This document shows, one piece after another, positions 18,890 to 28,689 of a stretch of 64,000 bases of DNA. Position 1 is the first letter of the stretch. The number at the start of each line of letters is the position of its first letter. The notes beneath the pieces were generated by a model. The model searched no databases and was not told where the DNA came from. It worked only from the letters and a program-made list of their open reading frames with translations. The stretch comes from Bradyrhizobium algeriense (GTDB lineage Bacteria; Pseudomonadota; Alphaproteobacteria; Rhizobiales; Xanthobacteraceae). The stretch spans positions 1 to 64,000 of the forward strand of contig NZ_PYCN01000025.1 of assembly GCF_003062295.1 (NCBI RefSeq), in the 5' to 3' direction. The position numbers and the translations under genes were made by a program.

Positions 18890-20206
18890 ATGCCGCGGAT
18901 CCTAATTATGAACGCCGGTACCGCCCAAATGTCGGGTGCCGATCTGACGGCAATCCAACTTTCGCTTGCCGCCAAGTCAGCCTGGCGCTCCGTATGGTTT
19001 GCACAAGCGGGCGACCTAATTGTCTCTCCGGTAGCGATCCCAACTGATCTGCTACACTACGTTGGCGCGACGCTAAGGTTCGACCCATCGACCGTCTTGG
19101 TGCTCGTGCCAGAAAACGCGCACGAGACCCGGGTCCTTAGTGATTTCACTCTGCAGTCCAATACAATTGTTGAACAAATCCAACGCCACATTTGTGAGAA
19201 AACACATTGGAAACTCTGTGCTTGCTACTCTACTGAAGGCGTTGCGCGCTTAGCGGCGATGCTCGGCATACAGCAGAATGGGAACGACTTCGCTCTGCAG
19301 CGAGGACCTGATCTATTGAACCGCAAGAGCCACTTCCGTCAATTGGCAACAAGTGTCACGCTTCCGTTGCCCAGTGGATGCATAGCAACAAGCTCAGAAG
19401 AATTGTTCAGAGCGGTCAACTCCCTAAGGCTTGAAACCGGCAGCGTCATTGTAAAATTAGACAATGGAGCCGGCGGGGTTGGAAATATCATATTAACCGG
19501 CAAGGAGAGCGCTCCACTACCTGGGGCAAGGGAGACCCGGCGGGTTCTTTGGCCGTCGTTTGATCCTGATGCACTTTGGTCTGAGATGACAACCCGATCG
19601 TGTAAAACAGTGGTCGTAGAATCATACCACTTGGCCCGTTCTCTGTTCTACCTTGAGTTTGAAATCGAGGAAAATGGTTCAATTGCATACGTCAACAGTG
19701 GAAACATACGTCTGCATCGAAGCGAAGATCGGGCCGAACGAGCTCTCGTCTGGACCGGTCTAGAGCTTCCAAGCGACCTGAGCAATGAGCAGTACTCGAC
19801 CGCTTACGCGCACGCCTATCGATTTGTGGAGCTTGCGCGGACCTTGGGTTACCGCGGAATGATCAACATAGATGCCATTTTCTCGACCGACGGGCGGCTG
19901 CTGTTTAATGAAGCGAACGGTCGGTGGGGCGGGGGCTCGGTACTGCACAGCATTGCTGACCGATTGCTAGGAGCCGACTATTCCCATTCCTACGTGATTT
20001 CATCTGTGCGAAACGTCCGACTAAACTCCCTCCAAACGGCACTTGATTGTTTTGTCGATGAAGGATTGCTATTTGATCGCATACACAAGGAAGGCGTTAT
20101 TCCGCTAGCCGCCGACCAAGAGGCAGGCACGGTGGAGTGTCTCGTGATCGCGCGCGACAGGCTGGTGGGCCGGAATTTCGAGCATCGATTATCGACGATG
20201 CTCTGA
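18890..20206 (+). CDS. ATP-grasp ligase with pre-ATP-grasp domain (peptide ligase-like)
   Basis: 438 residues from ATG 18890, with GGAG seven bases upstream; the in-frame TTG just before is less likely. Residues 1-130 form a pre-ATP-grasp region. The ATP-grasp part contains NRKSHFRQLATSVTLPLPSG, the nucleotide-binding VIVKLDNGAGGVGNIIL near 185-200, and the metal-binding end INIDAIFSTDGRLLFNEANG followed by RWGGGS near 325-350. This layout resembles peptide/amino-acid ligases of the PGM1-like group, which join a carboxylate to an amine with ATP; substrate unknown. It is intact, lower in GC than neighbours, and converges on the 2OG oxygenase/HDO pair across an IS. Confidence 0.75.
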   Translation: MPRILIMNAGTAQMSGADLTAIQLSLAAKSAWRSVWFAQAGDLIVSPVAIPTDLLHYVGATLRFDPSTVLVLVPENAHETRVLSDFTLQSNTIVEQIQRHICEKTHWKLCACYSTEGVARLAAMLGIQQNGNDFALQRGPDLLNRKSHFRQLATSVTLPLPSGCIATSSEELFRAVNSLRLETGSVIVKLDNGAGGVGNIILTGKESAPLPGARETRRVLWPSFDPDALWSEMTTRSCKTVVVESYHLARSLFYLEFEIEENGSIAYVNSGNIRLHRSEDRAERALVWTGLELPSDLSNEQYSTAYAHAYRFVELARTLGYRGMINIDAIFSTDGRLLFNEANGRWGGGSVLHSIADRLLGADYSHSYVISSVRNVRLNSLQTALDCFVDEGLLFDRIHKEGVIPLAADQEAGTVECLVIARDRLVGRNFEHRLSTML

Positions 20207-20822
20207 TTTGGATCACTGCCCCATGTTCCACTCTTCAGGATGCCTTCTTCGGTCCATTTGTTCCAACTTGAACAACATCCCTATTCCCAACCATGTGCTG
20301 AAGCCAAAACGCGCCCTAAGGAGATGGCGAAGCGCTCTCTTCCAGGTTGACTGGCGCACCACTGTCGATTCTTCCGTTCCAAACCCAAGTTGTTCGGCGC
20401 ACCAACCTTGTCAGGTTTGCTATGCCACAACCGTGCAAACGGTTTAGTTCTGGACGACGCGCGGAGCACGAGAATGCCGGAGCGATGCAGATCGGCACCC
20501 AAATCTGCAGTCATTGCTCCATTCTTTAGCTGATTAAAGTAGTTAGGCAGAACGGCTGGACGTACAATACCTTGTCCGGGATATGAGCCTCGCAGTTTGA
20601 CCATCATTGCGCCAGTGGTTAGCGTTCCCCTCTCCTCTTCAGGCAGCAGAACTCGCTCTTGTCTGATAACTTACCATCCAGCATCACTGTACAGACGATA
20701 GCGACGGGCGAGGAAGACAGCAAAGTATCTTCGAGCGTCGAGCCCGGCATTCGTCTAGTTAGAGAATGCCGGCCTGCATCCATAGATCTCATTCGCACGC
20801 CATTATAATCCATTCCATCCAT
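20207..20822. other. gap between the ATP-grasp gene and the ISNCY element; possible leftward gene remnants
   Basis: Two leftward frames (20619-20822, MDGMDYNGVRMRSMDAGRHS; 20281-20607, MMVKLRGSYPGQGIVRPAVL) look mildly coding but match nothing I know. If real, they would be the continuation of the leftward oxygenase operon interrupted by the IS. Neither can be called a gene. Confidence 0.3.
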
Positions 20823-20950
20823 CTAGCTACTTTTCCGGCGCAAAAATCGGCGGCCTTGTGCGGCTGCCAGAATCGCTCGCTGTGGCGAAAACTGCAAGGT
20901 CGGACGGATTGGCGTTGACTTGAAGCGGCAGCGTTGATTCATTCTTATGA

Positions 20951-21295
20951 ATGATTCGTGATCGAGCCCTTCAAACGCGTGAGAAGCTTGTCGACAAGCT
21001 ACCGGTCACCGGCGAACTGCTGCGCGGCTCGCTGCTGGAGCGCACGGTTCGTCATAAGAGCGGCTGCCCGAAATGCGCGCGCGGCGAAGGGCACCAGGTG
21101 CATGTCCTGACGGTAAGCTATGCGGGCGGACGCGTGCGTCAGTTCAGCGTGCGGCGCGAGCGCGTTGCCGAGGTGCGCCGTTGGCTGGACAACTACCAGA
21201 AGCTGAAAGACGCGATCGAGGCGATCTGCGAGCTCAATCACCACCTGCTGCGCCCTGATGCGGCGGTGCCGCGGGGGAGGAAGAAACGTGATTGA
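20951..21295 (+). CDS. IS accessory protein
   Basis: 114 residues (MIRDRALQTREKLVDKLPVT) with a CPKCARGEGH zinc-ribbon-like motif and a basic helical C-terminus. It precedes and overlaps the transposase start by eight bases (GTG 21288). Small proteins of this kind (with CPKC and RRERVAEVRRWLDNYQKLK-like helices) are common beside transposons. Its role in transposition is unknown. Confidence 0.55.
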   Translation: MIRDRALQTREKLVDKLPVTGELLRGSLLERTVRHKSGCPKCARGEGHQVHVLTVSYAGGRVRQFSVRRERVAEVRRWLDNYQKLKDAIEAICELNHHLLRPDAAVPRGRKKRD

Positions 21296-22702
21296 GATGC
21301 GCAGAGCGCAACTGAGCTTCGGCGACGGCTTGATCGCCGGGGAAGTGAGCGATCTTCGCGAAGGCTGGATGACCCATGCTGACCGGGTTCTGGCGGATGA
21401 ACAGATCGTCGGTGCGGTGTACGAGGCGCTGGCGAGACGACATCCCAAGAGTCGTGGTCGTGGTCGGCTGGGCGCGCCGGCCGAGGTGGTGTTGCGATTG
21501 TTGATCCTCAAGCACGTTCGCAACTGGAGCTATCACGTACTGGAACGCGAAGTGCGCGCCAACCTGGTTTACCGCGACTTCACCCGGGTGGGCGGCGGCA
21601 AGACGCCGGACGCCAAGACGATGGGGCGCTGGGGCCTGGCTGTGGATCCGGAAACAATCAGGCAGATCCACGACCGGATCGTGCAAATCGCGCAGCAACA
21701 AGGGGTGACGCAGGGACGCAGAAAGCGCGTGGATACGTGGTGGAGACCAACATCCATTACCCGACCGACAGCACGTTGCTGGGCGACGGGGTAAGGGTGT
21801 TGATCCGCATCATGAAGAAGGTCACCAAGATCGTCGGCACGGCCGGAACCAAACTGCGCGACCGAACGCGAAGCGTAAAACTGCGCCTGCTCGATATCTC
21901 GCGAACCGCACGTGCCAAAGGACCGCTCAATCACGAGAAGCTCAAGCAAGGCTACCGGCGGCTGTTGAACTCGACGAGCCGTGTGGTGGGGCAAGCGAAG
22001 CACTTCTCCCATGAGATCGCCACCGGCGTGAAACGGGCCAGGGGCATCTTGAACCGGCTGGAGCTGCAAGGCTTGCGGCAGGAGCTGGAAACGATGATGT
22101 CGCTCGTACGGCAGGTGATGCAGCAGACCCGGGAACGCATCTTCCGCGGCAACACGCGGGCGGAGGACAAGCTCTTCAGCGTGTTCGAGCCCTCGACGGA
22201 GATCATTCGCAAGGGCAAGGCCGGCAAGCCCAACGAGTTCGGCAAGGTGGTCAAGCTGCAGGAAGCCGAAAACCAGATCGTGATCGACTACGAAGTCTAC
22301 GACCGGCGGCCGAGTGATTCGGACCTGTTGATCCCGGCCATCGAAATCCACCAAGCCAAGCTCGGTCGCACGCCACGTCTGGTCGCAGCAGACGCCGGGT
22401 TCTATTCCGCCAGGAATGAAGCCGCGGCGAAGGCGAGCGGCGTCAAACGCGTCTGCATCCCCAATCGCTCCATCAAAAGCGTCGCGCGCAAGCGCGAGCA
22501 GAAGAAGCGTTGGTTCCGCAACGGCCAGAAATGGCGGACCGGATGCGAGGGGCGCATCAGCGTGGCCAAACGGCGGCACGGGCTCGATCGCTGCCGCTAC
22601 AAAGGCCGCACTGGAATGAAGCGGTCGGTCGGGCTCGGCGTTGTCGCCGATAACCTCATGAGCATCGGTCGCGTGATGGAAGAGCAGTCACTCCAAAGGT
22701 AG
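21288..22702 (+). pseudogene. ISNCY-family transposase, one frameshift
   Basis: The N-terminal frame (MIEMRRAQLSFGDGLIAGEV, LGAPAEVVLRLLILKHVRNW) runs to about 21737, where RKRVDT is followed by an out-of-frame tail. The next frame opens VVETNIHYPTDSTLLGDGVR, the DDE-region signature of the family, and includes PRLVAADAGFYSARNEAAAK and WRTGCEGRISVAKRRHGLDR with the last catalytic acidic residue. A single-base shift at GTGGTGGAG separates the halves; programmed frameshifting cannot be excluded. Confidence 0.8.
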
Positions 22703-22818
22703 TCCACTTCCAGCGCCAATCTTGGCCTCTCATCGCCCCGCGGGGCTTCTCGTTGTCTGCGTGGTTGACCCTGCCCTTCAGAGCCGCGATTTTTGCGCCG
22801 GAAAGTAGCTAGCCGACC

Positions 22819-23484
22819 TCATGCGCGAGCAGCAGGGTTTTCGATTATCCTGCGGTTCGCACCGCCGTATTTTGAACAAAAGTAGACGAGTGACCGACGC
22901 TCCCCGGCGTACACCTGCCTTACTTCATGCCGGAACCTACATGTGGTGATCAGTACGGTTCCTAAAGGTGGGCGAAACATTTGGAGTTTACGGTCGGTTG
23001 GATATACGACGAACTCACCGCCCTCGAAATCTGTCGCTAGCTGAACAATCACAGAATACTCGAAGTCGGGATCGCTCTCTGCATCCAAATGGATGCCAAT
23101 GAAGGACCCAGGCGGCATGCGATGCATTTGGCATCGGCGAATGACGTATTCTGATGACGCTCCGAAGATCTTCCTGAGCGCGGAGACCCGCTCTGTCCTT
23201 TCAAGTAGTTCGATGATCTGCGCTGAAGCTGTACCATTCACGTTGCTAGGATTACGGCCGGCGTGATCCAGCCGCACTCGTCTTACAAAAACATTGTGAG
23301 AATCGCCGGCATCTCCCTTCCGAACCCCTTCTTCGGGAATATCGGACTGCAACTGATCGATCCTCGTCAACTCATCTTTGGTGAACAGCGTCTCGGGGGC
23401 AATCAGGACCGTACCTTTATCTGCCAGCTCTGAGCGGTACTTCGCGAGGGCATCTTCTGAAAGCAGACCAAGTTTATCACTCAT
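22819..23484 (-). CDS. 2OG-Fe(II) oxygenase, prolyl-4-hydroxylase-like
   Basis: 221 residues. The double-stranded beta-helix core shows the iron ligands H-x-D in GSFIGIHLDAESDPDFEYSV (near residue 125), a strand FEGGEFVVYP, the distal His in CRFRHEVRQV, and an Arg for 2-oxoglutarate in GERRSLVYFCSKYGG near 205. An aspartate rather than Gly/Ala in HxD points to a hydroxylase or other oxygenase, not a halogenase. It is the second gene of a leftward pair, 37 bp after the HDO-GFA gene; an IS begins six bases past its stop. Substrate unknown. Family confidence is high. Confidence 0.82.
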   Translation of the reverse strand: MSDKLGLLSEDALAKYRSELADKGTVLIAPETLFTKDELTRIDQLQSDIPEEGVRKGDAGDSHNVFVRRVRLDHAGRNPSNVNGTASAQIIELLERTERVSALRKIFGASSEYVIRRCQMHRMPPGSFIGIHLDAESDPDFEYSVIVQLATDFEGGEFVVYPTDRKLQMFRPPLGTVLITTCRFRHEVRQVYAGERRSLVYFCSKYGGANRRIIENPAARA

Positions 23485-23521
23485 TGTTCGCGCCTTTCGG
23501 ATTCACTCAAATTCGACTCTT

Positions 23522-24700
23522 CTAATCCGCCTGCAACGAGCGGATCGCCAGATCCCAATTCTCGCCGTCGAAATCATCTATTCTTATGCTTTCGATCGTC
23601 GTTTTATCTAGGCATCGAACATTTACGCTGAATCCTGAAGGATTCGATCGCGGCCGATAAAATGGCTTTACGCCGCAAACCCGACAAAACGTATGCCGAG
23701 CGATGTTCTTATTGAACTGATATGTAGTGAGGAGTTCTTCGCCGCACTCAATCCTGAGCTTGTCGTCAGCAACGAGCATGTGCAAAACTCCGGACATTTG
23801 GCAGATTGAGCAATTGCACTTCACTGCAGAAATCTCTGCTGGCGCTCGTACGTAGAACTTGACAGCCCCACAGTGACAGCGGCCACTGTGTTCAACCTCC
23901 GGCCGACCATCTCCGTCACGCGAATCAATTCCGACTAGATTGCGGCACCACTCTAAGCTGAGACCATACGCGTGGTCGAATTCATCCAAGAAACGGCTAC
24001 TGCAGTCGGCAGGGACCAGCTCGCTAATGAGCCTGATTGTCATCTCTCCGTGATATTTCTCCGCCGGATCCTCGCCGCCGACATGGACCTGGAAATACTC
24101 AAGATCATCAGTCCGAGCATCAAAGGTTCTGACTAAAGTGGTCCAAAGCGCCTGGATCATTTCCGCAGCATGTAGCTCAAAGGCAACCATGTAGGCGCAG
24201 CGCACTATGGGGTCTCTCGACGACAAGCCATGATATAGCGCACGCAGGTACCGGCTCGTTGTGGTACTGTAGTTAGGCTGTATTGCTCGGCCAAGTAGGC
24301 GCGACGCATCTGTTCTAAAGAGCTTTGAGTGGAAGTTTTCTGTTTCCAGAATACTGGGTAGCGCAGCGTTGCCGCCTTGGAGAACCCGACTGTGACCTCC
24401 CGTTTCATCCCAGCAGATAAAATTTGCGACCACACTGGTCAACTCAACGTCCCTCGGGAGGTCTCGATTGCGACGTATTGCGTCGAATATGAGATCCTTT
24501 TGCGATCCCGCCTGCAGGTGCGGGAACGCTTGTGACATCGCTAAGTATTCAGGTAGTAGACTGGCAACCTGATCTTTGGACATCTCCGCAGCGAACGGAT
24601 GGGGGACAAGCAGAGCCCGGGCTCGCCGAGCCAAGTGCTCGCCAACTGGTATCTCTGAAGGTTGATGCAGTTTAGAGGAAGAAGCTTGGGATAACGTCAT
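23522..24700 (-). CDS. haem-oxygenase-like (HDO) domain fused to a GFA/CENP-V zinc domain
   Basis: 392 residues from ATG 24700 (MTLSQASSSKLHQPSEIPVG). Residues about 20-280 look like a haem-oxygenase-like diiron oxidase/TenA-PqqC fold: NFICWDETGGHS, AYMVAFELHAAEMIQALW and VHVGGEDPAEKYHGEM supply plausible Glu/His ligands. Residues about 290-390 are a GFA domain: GRCHCGAVKF, CNCSICQMSG and TFCRVCGVKPFYRP hold the zinc cysteines. GFA proteins are known as formaldehyde-glutathione synthases and relatives. A (CT)22 tract lies 16 bp before this ATG; starting at TTG 24790 would put the tract in the coding frame as repeated Ser-Leu. First gene of the pair with the 2OG oxygenase. Confidence 0.72.
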   Translation of the reverse strand: MTLSQASSSKLHQPSEIPVGEHLARRARALLVPHPFAAEMSKDQVASLLPEYLAMSQAFPHLQAGSQKDLIFDAIRRNRDLPRDVELTSVVANFICWDETGGHSRVLQGGNAALPSILETENFHSKLFRTDASRLLGRAIQPNYSTTTSRYLRALYHGLSSRDPIVRCAYMVAFELHAAEMIQALWTTLVRTFDARTDDLEYFQVHVGGEDPAEKYHGEMTIRLISELVPADCSSRFLDEFDHAYGLSLEWCRNLVGIDSRDGDGRPEVEHSGRCHCGAVKFYVRAPAEISAVKCNCSICQMSGVLHMLVADDKLRIECGEELLTTYQFNKNIARHTFCRVCGVKPFYRPRSNPSGFSVNVRCLDKTTIESIRIDDFDGENWDLAIRSLQAD

Positions 24701-24712
24701 TCGAACCCGGGT

Positions 24713-24765
<53 letters not shown>

Positions 24766-24790
24766 CTTGGCCTAGACCTAGGACCGCCAA

Positions 24791-25197
24791 CCGATACCAA
24801 TTCCCCCGGATCGAGAGACGAGTTCATTTTCCTGCAAAGAGGCATCACTTCGTCTTGAAGGCTCTCGATCTGGTCGATCCATCTAGTATCCTCCGGCTTC
24901 GGGTAGACCTTGGTGCGATAGTGCTTTGCTCAACTTATTTGTTCACGGATGTGTGGATTTTCTTGCTCCAAATGATTCCGTCGTCTCGCAGGCGTGCTCA
25001 TTGGTTTCTCGATTGTGAGCTGTAGTTCCTACCGGGGTCGGTTCGCTTGCGCGAGATCAAAGCCAATTCCACGATGATTTCGTAGTGTGGGTTGGAGCGA
25101 GTGCCTGGGCCCGCACCTGCGCTATTGTGGTTGCGAGGTCAAGCACACGGGCTTTCGCTTTTTGCGCCTGACCAGCACTCAATACCAAAGGGAAGAT
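24791..25197. other. intergenic, divergent promoter region
   Basis: About 400 bp between the leftward HDO-GFA gene and the rightward small gene at 25198. It presumably contains both promoters, but I see no unambiguous -35/-10 or operator. Confidence 0.3.
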
Positions 25198-25371
25198 ATG
25201 CGCGCCTTCACTTTCGCCTGCCCGATCACCAACATGACGGTTCAGAAGTGGCTCGATGCTGATGCCGAGGCGACGGAACGAGAATTTCAAGGCCTTGTCT
25301 GCCCTGCTTGTTCGCAGTTGCACTTCATAAGTCGCAAGACTGGAAAACTGCTGGGGCAGAAAGAAAAATGA
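25198..25371 (+). CDS. small zinc-ribbon-like conserved hypothetical protein
   Basis: 57 residues from ATG 25198, preceded by GGGAAG; an upstream frame start at 25087 lies in non-coding-looking sequence. MRAFTFACPITNMTVQKWLD is followed by GLVCPACSQLHFISRKTGKL, giving a C ... CPAC metal-binding pattern. Close relatives of this kind are frequent single genes in Bradyrhizobium. Function unknown. Confidence 0.6.
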   Translation: MRAFTFACPITNMTVQKWLDADAEATEREFQGLVCPACSQLHFISRKTGKLLGQKEK

Positions 25372-27125
25372 CATCGCCTCACAATTCTGAAGCGTTGACT
25401 TGTGTCCTTTTCCGGCTCTAGCGGTCACTTCCTTCTCCGCCCAGGAGCCTCGACGGGGCGCTAATGTAGGAGAGAGCGTCAGCCAGCTGTTACAAGCCCG
25501 CCGCTCCTGCGTGTAGCGCAGCCCCTGCAAGCGCTGAGCGGCCCACCCGATAGCCTTGTATATCTGAGCCAGCTTCAGGTGCTCTCGTCGGGCATTGCTG
25601 TCAGGCGCGATCTGAGCGAGTGATCGGCATTTGTCCAATGCGGCGGTGGTACGACACGCGGGGGCTTGCTTGCACACCGGCCCTTCCCGTGCAAAAAGCC
25701 GCGCTTGCCTGCGATCACCCCGGAGCAAGGCAGGGATTTCCATTTCAGCCTCCTGCCAGCGCCAACAGCCGTGCGAGGTAGGTCGGTGGGGTCACCTTCA
25801 TTTCTCTCTCCATGTTGTCGTTCGGTCCGTGTCCGGTTGGAGACGCCAAGTCGGAAACCTGACAAAGTGGCACTCTCATTCCAGCGCCCCGTCGTCCGGA
25901 CGCAGGTCCTTTTGCTCACGTCAAGCAAGGCTCGCACCAATTCTCGCGACCGGCACCCCGATTGCTGTGATGACATGCAAGGAAGCCGCAGCTGTTGCGC
26001 GGATCGGACATAGTCTGCGCACCGGAGCCTGAGCCATGGCAGTCAAAGTTGGACTAATAATCTCGCTGCTATCTGTAGTTGTGTTCAACAGAAAGTTTGG
26101 CCTGGCGAATTCGCAGGCGTCACGACCCCCGATCCTATTGACTCGTTGCAACTCCGCTTTCCCTGTTTTGGCGTAGGAACGACATGTCTCGCCATGAGCT
26201 GCAGTGATCAGCAGACGCGTTCGTACCGGATCGGCATCTATTGGCACATGGCCTCGAGACGGCCGCTGGAGCACGGCAGCGTCGGCGGCCAACGACAGCA
26301 TCATTGGATCGCGTGCCGCGAGCCGCATCACACCAGGTGATGCTCCGATACTGTGCGCTTAGGTAGGTGGCCATAGGGCACATTTATCCTCAAGGAACGA
26401 TCTGAATTCGGCGCGTGAGCGGACCGTAGTCAGTTGAGGCTGGCCTTGTCGTATTCAGCCGCGTCCGGTTGGAGACGATGATGAGCGGAACCCGACAGTA
26501 GAATGCAACTCTTCCTCCAGCGCGCCGCGAAGCACCTGGTTATGCCCTTTTTCAAGCAAGGCTCGCACAATGTCTTTTGCGGCACGCCGATTGCTGGGAG
26601 ACGGGCAGGATCGATTACGTCCATCGCAGTCTCGGAGGCACCGAGCCCGGAGTTCAGATGAAACTTGCTCGATTGATTCGAATCGATGCCATAGACGCCG
26701 CACGCTTGAGTGATCGTCCGCCAATTCAGGCTTCGCCCGTCCGTCGCTGGGTGCCCGCGTGGCGTTTGCCCAGGAGCGGCTTTGGTTCTTGTCGGAGGGC
26801 GGCAGAGACGCCGCGACATCAAGATGGGTTTGCGCTGACGGAGCTCGACAAGGTTGCGCTGCAGTCGACCTGGGATGGCCACCCTCGTCGAGTTGATTTG
26901 CTCAATACTCTTGGCACGTACAGGAGCAGCTGAAATGCGAGCGCTACATGTTGATCATCGTGCGGACCTTTCTCGCGCGTTGCAACGAGCGCTCCTGGAT
27001 TGCGCTTTTGGCGTTCACGCCCTGCAAGCGCCCACTTCCTTGTGAACTCCCAAATCCCGAGACCACGCTCATGCGCAAGGTTCGCGCCAATATACCGTAT
27101 AAGTAAGGAAAAGAGAGGTGTCCTC
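25372..27125. other. decayed region with an internal degenerate duplication
   Basis: No intact gene. A leftward frame near 25520-25640 (RSLAQIAPDSNARREHLKLA) resembles the helical core of small Bradyrhizobium proteins, and a leftward frame near 26480-26590 (DIVRALLEKGHNQVLRGALE) looks like a protein tail. Both are broken. Two segments, 25838-25985 and 26460-26605, are diverged copies of each other. Confidence 0.4.
25838..26605. repeat. pair of diverged direct repeats (about 145 bp each)
   Basis: Copies at 25838-25985 and 26460-26605 share CGGTTGGAGACG, a CCAGCGC block, TCAAGCAAGGCTCGCAC and CCGATTGCT in the same order and spacing, with substitutions and small indels between. This is an old local duplication of what was probably a leftward coding segment. 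Confidence 0.6.
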
Positions 27126-27822
27126 ATGTCCAAAAACAATGCGGGCCAATTCAATGAACTTGCCACTCTATATGAAGACACCGTTCACTGGCCCTTTCGA
27201 AAAGAGATCGAAATTCCAAGCGTATTACTGGCTATTGGTGATGTTGAGGGTCTCTCAGTCCTCGACTTCGGGTGCGGCACGGGGATGTATTCCCGCTGGC
27301 TAAAGCAACGCGGCGCGGGCCGGGTTGTAGGGTACGATCCGACGAAAGGCATGCTCAACTACGCGCGGCGTCGGGCGGAGAAGGAGTTTCCGGGCATCTC
27401 CTTCGTCACTCGTCTCAGCCCCGATTTGATAGGTCAATTCGACCTGGTTCTTGCCGTGCATGTGCTGCAATACGCTAGCAGCGGACCTGAGCTGCAAGAT
27501 ATGTGCGCCAACATGGTCGGTCTGTTACGTCCTGGCTGGCGCTTGCTGACACTGGCGATTCACCCATCTTACGATCCACGTCGGAACTATTACGAACGCT
27601 ATGGCCTCAGGCTCAGCGCCGATGATCTTCAGAAACCATATGTCGATGGTGGAGGTGTAAGGATACGACTCTGCAAAAACGGAAAGCAGGGCAGCGTCTT
27701 CGCATCGTATTGGTCCGCTGCTTCTTTGGAGCGGGCGTTAGGGCAAGCCGGCCTCCGATCGTTGGAACTGGATGCCCCAGAATGCGCCGCTTTCGTCGGC
27801 GTAGGAAAGGAATTCACTGATC
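27126..27822 (+). CDS. class I SAM-dependent methyltransferase, 3' end lost at a junction
   Basis: ATG 27126 (MSKNNAGQFNELATLYEDTV). Rossmann SAM motif I is VLDFGCGTGMYSRWL near residue 50, followed by an acidic motif II (VVGYDPTKGMLNYARRRAEK), post-I FDLVLAVHVLQYASS and the LLRPGWRLLTLAI strand. The last family-like residues are APECAAFVGVG near 27810. The open frame then runs out of phase through the permease gene to 28358, so the native C-terminus is missing and a chimeric tail is predicted. Substrate unknown. Confidence 0.75.
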
Positions 27823-28689
27823 GTGATGTGCCTGGCGCCCGCGATCGGGCTGCTCGCGGTATTCCTCACCTATCCGCTGGGCCTCGGCGTCTGGCTCGCC
27901 TTCACCGACACCACGATCGGCCAGCGCGGTATCTATATCGGCTTGGAGAATTTCCAGTATCTGTGGACCGATCCCCTGTGGTGGGGCGCGGTGTTCTACA
28001 GCGTGTTCTACACCGCGATCGCGACTTTCGGGAAATTCGCGCTCGGCTTCTGGCTGGCGCTGCTGCTCAACAACCACTTCCCGCTCAAGAGCCTGCTCCG
28101 CGCCATCGTGCTGTTGCCGTGGATCGTGCCGACGGTGCTGTCGGCGCTGGCTTTCTGGTGGATCTACGATCCGCAGTTCTCGATCATTTCCTATCTGCTG
28201 GTCGACGTGCTGCATATCCGCTCCACCAACATCGATTTCCTCGGCAATCCCTGGAACGCGCGGTTCTCGCTGATCGCGGCCAACATCTGGCGCGGCATCC
28301 CGTTCGTGGCGATCTCACTGCTGGCGGGCCTGCAGACCATTTCGCCCTCGCTCTATGAGGCGGCGATGCTGGACGGCGCCAGCGCCTGGCAGCGCTTCCG
28401 CTACATCACCTTCCCGATGATGATGCCGATCCTCGCCATCGTGATGACGTTCTCGATCATCTTCACCTTCACCGACTTCCAGCTCGTCTACGCCATCACG
28501 CGCGGCGGGCCGGTCAACTCCACGCATCTGCTCGCGACGCTCGCCTTTCAGCGCGGCATCGCCGGCGGCGAGCTCGGCGAGGGCGCAGCGATCGCGGTGT
28601 CGATGATCCCGTTCCTCGTGTTCGCGACATTGTTCAGCTACTTCGGCCTCGCGCGCCGCAAATGGCAGCAGGGAGAAGCCAATGACTGA
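27823..28689 (+). CDS. carbohydrate ABC transporter permease, MalF type, N-terminus truncated
   Basis: 288 residues from ATG 27823, beginning inside the first membrane segment (MCLAPAIGLLAVFLTYPLGL); family members normally have 15-30 more residues ahead. Six hydrophobic segments can be picked out. The EAA loop reads EAAMLDGASAWQRFRYITFP, the contact with the ATPase. High GC and regular codon use differ from DNA to the left. It overlaps the next permease by eight bases. No binding protein or ATPase gene is adjacent. Confidence 0.88.
   Translation: MMCLAPAIGLLAVFLTYPLGLGVWLAFTDTTIGQRGIYIGLENFQYLWTDPLWWGAVFYSVFYTAIATFGKFALGFWLALLLNNHFPLKSLLRAIVLLPWIVPTVLSALAFWWIYDPQFSIISYLLVDVLHIRSTNIDFLGNPWNARFSLIAANIWRGIPFVAISLLAGLQTISPSLYEAAMLDGASAWQRFRYITFPMMMPILAIVMTFSIIFTFTDFQLVYAITRGGPVNSTHLLATLAFQRGIAGGELGEGAAIAVSMIPFLVFATLFSYFGLARRKWQQGEAND

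Larger units (their letters stand above)
20823..22812 (+). mobile_element. ISNCY-type insertion sequence
   Basis: Bounded by about 26-bp near-perfect inverted repeats: ctagctacttttccggcgca at 20823 onward, and its complement ending at 22812, with one T indel. It contains an accessory ORF and a frameshifted transposase. It landed six bases beyond the stop of the 2OG oxygenase gene. Confidence 0.8.

Noticed and set aside
21569..22579. 336-codon leftward frame in the ISNCY element
   Set aside because: Antisense of the transposase, which has clear TNIHYPTDS and DDE-type motifs.
27823..28358. Continuation of the methyltransferase frame through the permease gene
   Set aside because: Arg/His/Pro-rich out-of-phase translation of a clear permease; an artefact of the junction, not a real C-terminal domain.
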